5,182 bases of DNA. It comes from Dehalococcoidales bacterium (GTDB taxonomy: Bacteria > Chloroflexota > Dehalococcoidia > Dehalococcoidales > UBA5760). Positions within the stretch are counted from its first letter, which is position 1. Each line of letters starts with the position of its first letter. A model generated the notes under the pieces. It ran no database searches, was not told the DNA's origin, and saw nothing but the letters and a program-made list of their open reading frames with translations. The stretch is from positions 1 through 5,182 of the forward strand of contig DAOWJG010000062.1 of the NCBI GenBank assembly GCA_030640485.1. Direction: 5' to 3'. This document shows positions 1 through 5,182 of this stretch, piece by piece. A program made the position numbers and the translations under genes.

Positions 1-217
1 GAATCGGCAATGTGCCTTAGAACATCTTCTCCCAGTTTAGGCCAGTTTTTTCTAGATAAAAGAGATTGATACTTATCCACTTTGCTCTCCCCATTATCTT
101 GCAGGTTGGTGCACGATAATATGACCTGCCCCAAATAATTATACCACTTTCAAGAGTTATCCTTAATCCAGTAACAGATTCTCCTGTCTCATCCTCAAAG
201 TTCACGAAGCTGGCCAC
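1..217 (-). pseudogene. Divergent unrecognised gene, 5' part, probably frameshifted; runs off left edge
   Basis: I do not recognise this protein. Read from a GTG at 217, one frame gives MASFVNFEDETGESV and then TGLRITLESGIIIW before it drifts into less protein-like sequence and stops at 17-19. A second minus-strand frame, displaced by one base, is open from about base 149 to the window edge. It reads ILSCTNLQDNGESKVDKYQ and then SRKNWPKLGEDVLRHIAD, which looks like a real amphipathic helical segment but has no ATG or GTG start of its own. The frames join smoothly if one G is added to the GGGG run (CCCC at 129-132 on the plus strand), giving GIIIWGQVILSC. I therefore read this as one gene with a single-base deletion, either a true pseudogene or an assembly error. 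The start is uncertain: there is no clear Shine-Dalgarno, and the frame stays open upstream to a stop at 263-265 without an ATG. Confidence 0.45.
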
Positions 218-239
218 TTGTGTCTCAAGGTTAGCATAA

Positions 240-269
240 TTGACGCCTGATGCATAAATGTGTTATATT
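240..269 (+). promoter_or_regulatory. Sigma70-type promoter with extended -10 driving the fumarase gene
   Basis: A -35 hexamer TTGACG (240-245, five of six to TTGACA) is followed after 18 bases by a -10 hexamer TATATT (264-269, five of six to TATAAT). A TG one base before the -10 (261-262) makes an extended -10. Transcription would start near 276, leaving a short leader of about 30 bases that includes the ribosome binding site. Position and match quality suggest this is the main promoter of the plus-strand cluster. No operator-like palindrome is evident around it. Confidence 0.6.
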
Positions 270-291
270 GGACAGCTATCGGTTGGTAAGG

Positions 292-298
292 AAAGGAG
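292..298 (+). promoter_or_regulatory. Shine-Dalgarno site for the fumarase alpha gene
   Basis: AAAGGAG lies nine bases before the ATG at 308. It is the strongest such site in the upstream region, and fixes the start of the first plus-strand gene. Confidence 0.75.
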
Positions 299-307
299 CA
301 AGTCACG

Positions 308-1153
308 ATGAGAGAGATTGAGGCCAAGGAAATAACCGAGACGCTATCCAAGCTTTTCCAGGAGGCCTGCTACTATCTGCCTGAGGATGTCCTAAATGCC
401 CTTAAGGGGGCACGAGAGGCAGAGGAATCACCCGTGGGGCGTGAGGTGCTGGAGAGAATACTGGAGAATGCTGCTATTTCGGCTGAGGGTGAGGTTCCTC
501 TGTGTCAGGATACGGGGAGTGCCATCGTCTTTTTAGAGCTCGGTCAGGATGTTCACATTGTTGGTGGTGACCTCTATTCAGCCATAAATGAGGGGGTGCG
601 GCGGGGATATACTGAGGGCTATCTACGTAAGTCCATGGTGAGCCAGCCCTTCTCGGCTAGGGTTAATACCAAGGATAATACCCCGGCTATCATCTATACC
701 GATATTGTCCCGGGTGATAAGCTCAAGGTTATTGCCAAACCCAAGGGTGGTGGGGCTGAGAATATGTCACGACTGGCGATGCTAAAGCCGGCGCAGGGTC
801 GCCAGGGGGTTATAGACTTTGTGGTTAAAACTGTAGATGAGGCGGGAAGTAACCCCTGCCCGCCGGTTATACTCGGTGTTGGTATTGGTGGCACTGTGGA
901 AAGGTGCGTTATGCTGGCAAAGCGAGCCTTACTGCGAGAAATAGGTAAGCCCAGCCCGGATGCTGAGCTTGCCGAGCTGGAGAGGGAGATTTTCAAGCGA
1001 GTAAACAATCTGGGTATCGGACCAATGGGGTATGGTGGCAAAACCACGGCGCTGGCAGTTCATGTTGAGGTTTTCCCGGCCCACATTGCTAGCCTGCCGG
1101 TAGCCGTTAACATGCAATGTTGGTGTGCCCGGCATAAAGAAGCCATCCTCTGA
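308..1153 (+). CDS. Class I fumarate hydratase (L-tartrate dehydratase type) alpha subunit
   Basis: This 281-residue protein is the iron-sulfur half of an oxygen-sensitive class I hydro-lyase that interconverts fumarate and malate, or a related pair such as tartrate/oxaloacetate. The cluster ligands can be placed at C66 (VPLCQDTG), C184 (SNPCPPVILG) and C271 (AVNMQC), spaced as in FumA/TtdA. D68 and H259 (FPAHIASLP) match active-site residues of the family. Other signatures are KPKGGGAENMSR (144-155), GVGIGGT (190-196) and GIGPMGYGGKTTALAV (236-251). It ends just after the third cysteine, at the normal end of a split alpha subunit, so it is complete. The start is set by AAAGGAG nine bases upstream. 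The family also needs a beta domain or subunit that supplies further substrate-binding residues. None follows: the next gene, 132 bases on, is an SdhB-like protein. Substrate cannot be decided from the alpha subunit alone; fumarate is favoured by the reductase-like genes downstream. Confidence 0.93.
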   Translation: MREIEAKEITETLSKLFQEACYYLPEDVLNALKGAREAEESPVGREVLERILENAAISAEGEVPLCQDTGSAIVFLELGQDVHIVGGDLYSAINEGVRRGYTEGYLRKSMVSQPFSARVNTKDNTPAIIYTDIVPGDKLKVIAKPKGGGAENMSRLAMLKPAQGRQGVIDFVVKTVDEAGSNPCPPVILGVGIGGTVERCVMLAKRALLREIGKPSPDAELAELEREIFKRVNNLGIGPMGYGGKTTALAVHVEVFPAHIASLPVAVNMQCWCARHKEAIL

Positions 1154-1204
1154 GCTGGTTTTGGCATATTCGATATTCAGGAGTAAGTAAATAGACTTCC
1201 CAGG

Positions 1205-1262
1205 GTTGTCGGTATCACGGAGTAAGGGTAGAATATAGCAGTTGTCGGCATTACGGAGTAAG
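1205..1262 (+). repeat. Tandem 22-base direct repeat in the fumarase/SdhB-like spacer
   Basis: Two copies of a 22-base unit lie at 1205-1226 and 1241-1262, starting with GTTGTCGG and ending with ACGGAGTAAG. They differ at two positions and repeat with a 36-base period. A third partial copy sharing GGAGTAAG and some preceding bases lies at 1172-1187, 39 bases before the matching part of the next copy. The GGAGTAAG core resembles a ribosome binding site, and the last copy is followed one base later by an ATG at 1264. The unit could be a duplicated translation-initiation segment, a regulator binding repeat, or neutral duplication. No clear terminator hairpin is seen in the spacer (1154-1285). 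Confidence 0.7.
1206..1234 (+). promoter_or_regulatory. Possible weak internal promoter ahead of the SdhB-like gene
   Basis: TTGTCG (1206-1211, four of six to the -35 consensus) and TAGAAT (1229-1234, five of six to the -10 consensus) are 17 bases apart. The -35 element falls inside the first 22-base repeat. It would start transcription near 1241, about 45 bases before the SdhB-like gene. The match is modest, and chance is a real alternative. If genuine, it would let the four downstream genes be expressed apart from the fumarase subunit. Confidence 0.25.
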
Positions 1263-1263
1263 T

Positions 1264-1293
1264 ATGAAAAGAGGTAGGGAGATAGATGGCTAA
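1264..1293 (+). other. Possible 9-codon leader ORF overlapping the SdhB-like start
   Basis: An ATG at 1264, preceded by GGAG five bases upstream in the last repeat copy, opens a frame reading MKRGREIDG and stopping at 1291-1293. The stop overlaps the first codons of the SdhB-like gene in a different frame. Such an arrangement could couple translation, but a nine-codon frame can easily arise by chance. Confidence 0.2.
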
Positions 1294-1999
1294 GCAGGAG
1301 ATAGTGGCGCAAAAGGTCCGCCTGATTGACATTTACATTATGGGTAAGCATAACCAGGTTCCCGAAGGGCTTACCATCATGACGGCGCTGGAGTATTGCG
1401 GCTATCGGTTAATTCGCGGTTGCGGATGCCGGGCTGGATTCTGTGGCGCCTGTGCTACCATTTACAATTTTAAAGATAACCCTCAGCTAAGATATGACCT
1501 TGCCTGCCAGAAGACTGTTGAACCGGATATGTACCTGGTGCAGATACCGTTCTTCCCGTCGGCCAAGGCTCTTTACAATCTGGAAGAGCTTGAGCCAACA
1601 ATTGAGTCGGTATTAGCTCTCTATCCCAGCCTGCTTACCTGTTTCGGCTGTAATACCTGCACCAAGACCTGTCCCCAGGAGCTTGAGGTGATGTGGTTTA
1701 TGTCTGATGCCTTAAGGGGTGATATTAGTGAGGTGGCTAACAAGTCCTTTGACTGTGTGATGTGCGGCTTGTGTGCCGCCAGATGTCCGCAGGGGTTGGT
1801 GCCCTATAATATTGCCTTACTGTGTCGGCGCCTGTATGGGCGCTATCTAGCACCTACCTCCAAGCACCTGGAGGATAGGCTAGCGGAAATAGAGGCGGGT
1901 AAATTTGATACTGAATTAGAAGAATTAAAGAGGATGAGCGAAGACGAGCTTCGCCGCCGCTATGCAGAGCGTGATATAGAACCGGCCTACACAAAGTAG
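1286..1999 (+). CDS. SdhB/FrdB-related iron-sulfur subunit (one 2Fe-2S and two 4Fe-4S motifs)
   Basis: This 237-residue soluble protein is predicted to carry electrons between the flavoprotein encoded next and another partner. An N-terminal plant-type ferredoxin domain has 2Fe-2S ligands C48, C53, C56 and C74 (RGCGCRAGFCGAC, then DLACQ). The C-terminal half has two complete CxxCxxCxxxCP motifs: C119/C122/C125/C129 and C157/C160/C163/C167. In classical SdhB the second motif is CxxxxxCxxxCP and helps build a 3Fe-4S cluster next to the quinone site. Here it has four cysteines, so two 4Fe-4S clusters are expected, as in HdrC-type proteins. There is no membrane segment and no C-terminal cysteine-rich CCG domain as in thiol:fumarate reductase TfrB. 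The last 45 residues are charged and helical. GGGAG (1277-1281) lies four bases before the ATG, and an in-frame TAG at 1283-1285 rules out a longer version. The flavoprotein gene begins 21 bases after its stop. Confidence 0.9.
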   Translation: MAKQEIVAQKVRLIDIYIMGKHNQVPEGLTIMTALEYCGYRLIRGCGCRAGFCGACATIYNFKDNPQLRYDLACQKTVEPDMYLVQIPFFPSAKALYNLEELEPTIESVLALYPSLLTCFGCNTCTKTCPQELEVMWFMSDALRGDISEVANKSFDCVMCGLCAARCPQGLVPYNIALLCRRLYGRYLAPTSKHLEDRLAEIEAGKFDTELEELKRMSEDELRRRYAERDIEPAYTK

Positions 2000-2020
2000 T
2001 CTAAGGAAGGGGCAAGTAAA

Positions 2021-3682
2021 ATGTACCCGGCGTATATGGAAGAAAGTATCCGAAAGGTAGAAGCCACCAGAGAGAGACGGCTAAAAGAAACATTTCCTCG
2101 CATTACCGATAAGGAAAAGGCGGTTTTGTTACAGAAGTTTCACCCTGATTTTGTTACCGAAGGTATGCGTGAACTCTTAGTGGGGCCGAATAAGGGGGAG
2201 CCTACTCCGAATGAGATGGCTGATGTACTGGAGGGGAATAGCCGGATTGACCCGGATAAAATCAACCTTGATAAGGTTGATTATGAAGTAGACGTCTTGG
2301 TAATTGGTTGTGGTGGTGCCGGGGCCTCAGCGGCGCTCCTGGCTCAGGAAAACGGGGCTAATGTTCTTTTGATAACCAAACTCCGACTCGGTGATGCTAA
2401 TACCGTAGGCGCTCAAGCCGGGACGCAGGCTGCGGATAGAGCTAATGACTCCCCGGCGATTCACTACCTGGATACGATGGGTGGCGGTCGCTTCACTAAT
2501 GTACCCGAACTGGTAGAAGCACTGGTCAAGGACGCCCCCTCTGTGATTAAGTGGCTGGAAACGTTGGGCGTCAACTGGGATAAGGATCCCGACGGCTCGA
2601 TGCACGAACTATCCGGTGGTGGTGCCTCCAGATTGCGCCTGCACTCGGCTCGAGATTATACCGGTCTTGAGGAAATGCGCGTCCTGCGTGATGAGGTGCG
2701 GAACCGGTGTATAGATTATCTGGAATTCTCCCCGATAGTAGAGCTGGTAATGGATGATAAGGGGCAGGTAGCCGGGGCTATGCTGGTAAATCTGGAAACA
2801 AACGAGTTAAACCTAGTTAAAGCCAAGGCGGTGATTATGGCTACCGGCGGTGCCGGGCGCCTTCATATTCAGAATTTCCCCACTACCAATCACTACGGAG
2901 CCACTGCCGATGGACTGGTAATAGCATATCGGGTGGGGGCGGAGCTAATCTTCATGGATACGATGCAGTATCATCCCACCGGTGCTGCCTATCCGGTGCA
3001 GATTCTGGGGCAGCTCGTTACCGAGAAGGTAAGAACTCTCGGTGGCCAGCTGGTAAACGCCGAAGGGGAGCAATTTATCATGCCACTGGAGCCGCGAGAC
3101 GTCGTTGCCTCAGCCAACATACGAGAGTGTAAAGAGCGTGGCCGAGGCATAGTGACATCCACTGGGGAGGTTGGGGTGTGGCTTGATTCACCAATGATTG
3201 ACATTATGAGAAGTGGGGGTACCATAGCTCGGGAACTACCGGCTATGGTTCGTCAGTTTAGCCGCTTCAATATTGATATCACGAAAGAGCCAATGCTGGT
3301 CTATCCCACGCTGCACTACCAAAATGGGGGCATTAAGATTAACCCTGACGGGGCTACTACCATACCGGGGCTGTTTGCGGCTGGCGAATGCGAAGGTGGA
3401 GTCCACGGCCAGAACCGGCTCATCGGCAACTCAACACTGGATATATTTGTTTTTGGGAGGCGAGCTGGCCGAGCCGCGGCTCAGTATGCTAAGGAGGCCA
3501 GGCTGGGCACGCTGACACTAGACCATGTGCGCCGGTGGCAGAAAGAGCTTAGGGAGGCTGGTCTGGCTGAACTTCGGCCAGTCTCGCCAATGCTGCTGCC
3601 CAATTATGCCAGACAGCCACAAGATTACCTAACTGATTATGCCAAACAGACGTTAACTGCCGGTCAGATAAAAATGGCCTAG
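2021..3682 (+). CDS. SdhA/FrdA-like FAD flavoprotein, probable soluble fumarate reductase/succinate dehydrogenase catalytic subunit
   Basis: This 553-residue protein belongs to the succinate dehydrogenase/fumarate reductase/L-aspartate oxidase superfamily. The FAD-binding GxGxxG is at 96-101 (VIGCGGAGA). Family catalytic signatures follow: QYHPTG (H318), LVTEK (T334, E335), EPRDVV (R359, the likely proton-donor arginine), HYQNGG (H432) and VHGQNRLIGNS (H462, R466). These support dicarboxylate reduction or oxidation. Three points are unusual. The position of the histidine that carries covalent FAD in SdhA/FrdA is asparagine (N127 in GDANTVGAQAG), so FAD should be non-covalent. About 90 residues precede the FAD motif, against roughly a dozen in SdhA. 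Only about 85 residues follow R466, so most of the usual C-terminal region is missing. GGAAGGGG (2005-2012) lies eight bases before the ATG; a second ATG at 2036 is less well placed. Physiological direction cannot be read from sequence. Another unsaturated-acid reductase is possible. Confidence 0.9.
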   Translation: MYPAYMEESIRKVEATRERRLKETFPRITDKEKAVLLQKFHPDFVTEGMRELLVGPNKGEPTPNEMADVLEGNSRIDPDKINLDKVDYEVDVLVIGCGGAGASAALLAQENGANVLLITKLRLGDANTVGAQAGTQAADRANDSPAIHYLDTMGGGRFTNVPELVEALVKDAPSVIKWLETLGVNWDKDPDGSMHELSGGGASRLRLHSARDYTGLEEMRVLRDEVRNRCIDYLEFSPIVELVMDDKGQVAGAMLVNLETNELNLVKAKAVIMATGGAGRLHIQNFPTTNHYGATADGLVIAYRVGAELIFMDTMQYHPTGAAYPVQILGQLVTEKVRTLGGQLVNAEGEQFIMPLEPRDVVASANIRECKERGRGIVTSTGEVGVWLDSPMIDIMRSGGTIARELPAMVRQFSRFNIDITKEPMLVYPTLHYQNGGIKINPDGATTIPGLFAAGECEGGVHGQNRLIGNSTLDIFVFGRRAGRAAAQYAKEARLGTLTLDHVRRWQKELREAGLAELRPVSPMLLPNYARQPQDYLTDYAKQTLTAGQIKMA

Positions 3683-3699
3683 GATTCTGGGAGAAGGGT

Positions 3700-4152
3700 A
3701 TGCCACTACGTATCCAAATCAACACCAAAGAGATTGAAGGTATTCTGAACGAAATACTAAATACTAAAAGCCCACCGGTTGGTCGGTGTCGTCTCCTGTC
3801 TAGTGGTTTCAGTCCGGCACATGCGCTTAACATAATGGAAGACATTAGTGGCCACAAGGAGTGCTTGGGCTGTGGTAATTGTATTGATATCTGCCCCTTT
3901 TTGTCGCGCGAGCCCTCACGTCGAGAGAAGACGGAGCAACGCACCTCAATGGCTTTGGAGAGTATAGTCGGTGAGGACTGCGACCAGTGTGATGCCTGCA
4001 TCATGGTCTGTCCTCAGGTGGATACTACTATCAAGCACTATGTCGTCAATCACCGCATGTTAGAGGTTATGTCTCGTCTGGAGCAGCGAATTGGCGATGA
4101 AGATGAGCCTGATTTGGACCTGTTTCTGGAAGAAGCCCTGAGTCAAACCTGA
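3700..4152 (+). CDS. HdrC-like protein with two 4Fe-4S cluster motifs
   Basis: This 150-residue protein carries two CxxCxxCxxxCP motifs, C55/C58/C61/C65 (CLGCGNCIDICP) and C94/C97/C100/C104 (CDQCDACIMVCP). They are separated by a helical linker, as in HdrC of heterodisulfide reductase and similar electron-transfer subunits. No membrane-spanning segment is present, so it should be cytoplasmic. The N-terminal 50 residues include an extra cysteine (C30), and the C-terminus is acidic (GDEDEPDLDLFLEE). Its gene starts 17 bases after the flavoprotein stop, with GGGAG (3689-3693) six bases before the ATG, so the two are almost certainly co-expressed. It occupies the place where a conventional operon would encode the SdhC/D or FrdC/D membrane anchor. 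I infer that it links the reductase to a soluble electron carrier or another Hdr-type module. HdrA- and HdrB-like partners are not in view. Confidence 0.82.
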   Translation: MPLRIQINTKEIEGILNEILNTKSPPVGRCRLLSSGFSPAHALNIMEDISGHKECLGCGNCIDICPFLSREPSRREKTEQRTSMALESIVGEDCDQCDACIMVCPQVDTTIKHYVVNHRMLEVMSRLEQRIGDEDEPDLDLFLEEALSQT

Positions 4153-4175
4153 ATTATTCGCTAAGAGATAATAGG

Positions 4176-5182
4176 ATGGATTTTGAGATACCGCAAGACC
4201 TAAAAATGGTGCAGAGTCTGGTAAGGGACTTTGTTAATGACCAGTTGAAACCATTGGAAAGGGACCTCCTGGGACGGGCTGCCGACCTGAGCGATGCCCG
4301 CTTGTCTCTACCCGACGAGACCGAGGAAAGACTCATCAGGATGGCTAACGAGATAGGGCTGTGGGGGATAAATGTGCCAGAGGAGGTTGGAAGTGCCGGA
4401 CTTGGGACTCTCTGCAGCTGTCTGGTTGAAGAAGAGCTGGCCCAGACAGTCGTGCCCTTTAGTTTCGGGGATGTTACCCCGATTCTCTTTGAGTGTAACG
4501 ACGAACAAAAAGAAAAGTACTTCCTGCCGGCACTTAATCGGCAAAAATATGCCTACCTCGCTCTGATGGAGCCCGGGAAGGGAGCTAGCGTCTCCAAATT
4601 GGAGATGAGAGCCGAAAGGAAGAACGACCACTATCTTCTGAATGGTCAAAAGCTATCCCTCTCCAGAGCTGGGGAAGACTATTTTGCCCTTGTTTTTGCC
4701 ACCGTAAGCGAAGAGAAAAACGAAGAGGGAATAACCTGCTTTCTGGTAGATAGGGATACGCCTGGTTTTAGTGTGAGTGGTGGGGGGGGAAAGATGGGCT
4801 GGCAGACTCAGCTGAGAGAACCTTTAGTATTGACCTTTAAGCAGTGCTCGGTATCCGAGGGGAATATACTTGGAGAAGTGGGCAGGGCTTTCCATTTGGG
4901 TAAGAAATGGCTTCCCTCAAGACGAGTAGTAAGAGGTGCCCGATGCGTGGGGGTTGCCCAGAGATTACTTGAGGAATCAGCCACCCAAGTCCAATCCTTC
5001 GAGTCATTCGGGCAAGTTATTGCCAAGCGAACTAACATCGAAGCGGCATTGGTTGATATCGCGGTTTTGGTTCATGCCTGCCGACTGATGGTTTATGAAG
5101 CCGCCGCTAAAGCCGATAATGGAGAGCCTATCCGCAGCGAAGCGGCTATGGTCAAGCTATTCGCTACTGATATGGTGCATAA
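4176..5182 (+). CDS. Acyl-CoA dehydrogenase homologue, 3' end outside the window
   Basis: The first 335 residues are visible; the gene runs off the right edge. The fold is that of acyl-CoA dehydrogenase: an N-terminal helical domain beginning MDFEIPQDLKMVQSLVRDF, a middle beta domain (about 125-230), and a C-terminal helical domain containing ESFGQVIAKRTNIEAALVD and SEAAMVKLFATDM. Several family FAD or substrate motifs are altered. The usual TEPxAGSD reads MEPGKGAS (131-138), the NGxKxWIT segment reads NGQKLSLS (156-163) with the tryptophan lost, and the arginine of RxxFG is F275. The catalytic glutamate region, if near the C-terminus as in most of the family, lies beyond the window. The enzyme may therefore be divergent, or a subunit that pairs with another acyl-CoA dehydrogenase. 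The ATG at 4176 lies 23 bases after the preceding stop and has only a weak ribosome binding site, which suggests translational coupling. The N-terminus matches family starts, so I keep it. Confidence 0.88.
   Translation, partial: MDFEIPQDLKMVQSLVRDFVNDQLKPLERDLLGRAADLSDARLSLPDETEERLIRMANEIGLWGINVPEEVGSAGLGTLCSCLVEEELAQTVVPFSFGDVTPILFECNDEQKEKYFLPALNRQKYAYLALMEPGKGASVSKLEMRAERKNDHYLLNGQKLSLSRAGEDYFALVFATVSEEKNEEGITCFLVDRDTPGFSVSGGGGKMGWQTQLREPLVLTFKQCSVSEGNILGEVGRAFHLGKKWLPSRRVVRGARCVGVAQRLLEESATQVQSFESFGQVIAKRTNIEAALVDIAVLVHACRLMVYEAAAKADNGEPIRSEAAMVKLFATDMVH

Noticed and set aside
46..51. A-run with the A AAA AAC slippery pattern on the minus strand as a site of programmed frameshifting
   Set aside because: The pattern is out of register with the 66-residue frame. 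It would shift out of the protein-like second frame, not into it.
1154..1204. Possible terminator after the fumarase gene, from ATAT either side of TCG near 1167-1177
   Set aside because: The stem is only four A/T pairs, with no following T run, so it cannot be supported as an intrinsic terminator.
1205..1262. CRISPR-like repeat
   Set aside because: There are only two close copies, with a 14-base gap and no further units or cas genes.
929..1351. Minus-strand open frame of 140 codons spanning the fumarase end and the spacer
   Set aside because: It overlaps a conserved fumarase C-terminus and the SdhB-like start, and its protein has no recognisable motif. The spacer repeats give it low-complexity pieces.
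3273..3515. Plus-strand 80-codon frame inside the flavoprotein gene
   Set aside because: It is out of frame with the catalytic HYQNGG and VHGQNR motifs, which define the true frame here.
3549..4004. Minus-strand open frame of 151 codons across the flavoprotein end and the HdrC-like gene
   Set aside because: It is antisense to two genes with clear family motifs and shows no recognisable domain; the plus-strand frames explain the region.
4308..4649. Minus-strand open frame of 113 codons, and a short plus-strand frame at 4372-4566
   Set aside because: Both lie inside the acyl-CoA dehydrogenase reading frame, which is continuous from 4176 to the window end.

Overview
The window looks like part of an anaerobic bacterial (less likely archaeal) chromosome. 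Most of it is one plus-strand gene cluster, very rich in iron-sulfur proteins, for C4-dicarboxylate redox chemistry. Clean Shine-Dalgarno sites and tight gene spacing support a bacterium. The gene set (class I fumarase subunit, anchorless fumarate-reductase-like pair, HdrC-like ferredoxin, acyl-CoA dehydrogenase) is what I would expect in sediment-type Chloroflexota/Dehalococcoidia or some Desulfobacterota. That placement is a recollection-level guess, not something the sequence proves.

Layout. Bases 1-217 (minus strand) hold the start of an unrecognised divergent gene, apparently broken by a one-base frameshift in a run of four Gs. Bases 218-307 are the intergenic control region, with a good sigma70-type promoter at 240-269 and a strong ribosome binding site ahead of the first plus-strand gene. 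Bases 308-1153 encode a class I fumarate hydratase alpha subunit with no beta subunit beside it. Bases 1154-1285 are a 132-base spacer with a near-perfect tandem 22-base repeat and a possible weak internal promoter. Then come four genes 17-23 bases apart: a 2Fe-2S plus two 4Fe-4S protein related to SdhB/FrdB (1286-1999), an SdhA/FrdA-like flavoprotein (2021-3682), a short HdrC-like two-cluster protein (3700-4152), and an acyl-CoA dehydrogenase homologue running off the right edge (4176-5182).

How they may work together. The flavoprotein keeps the residues that the succinate dehydrogenase/fumarate reductase family uses to bind dicarboxylate and shuttle a proton. It lacks the histidine that normally carries covalent FAD, has a long N-terminal extension and lacks most of the usual C-terminal region. 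The SdhB-like partner has a full four-cysteine motif where classical SdhB binds the 3Fe-4S cluster next to quinone, and no membrane anchor gene is present. An HdrC-like protein sits where the anchor would be expected. The simplest reading is a soluble three-subunit enzyme that exchanges electrons with a cytoplasmic carrier or heterodisulfide-reductase-like module rather than with quinone. The fumarase subunit would supply or use the fumarate-type substrate. The acyl-CoA dehydrogenase homologue has altered FAD-contact motifs and may be a non-catalytic or heteromeric partner. The joint function is inference.
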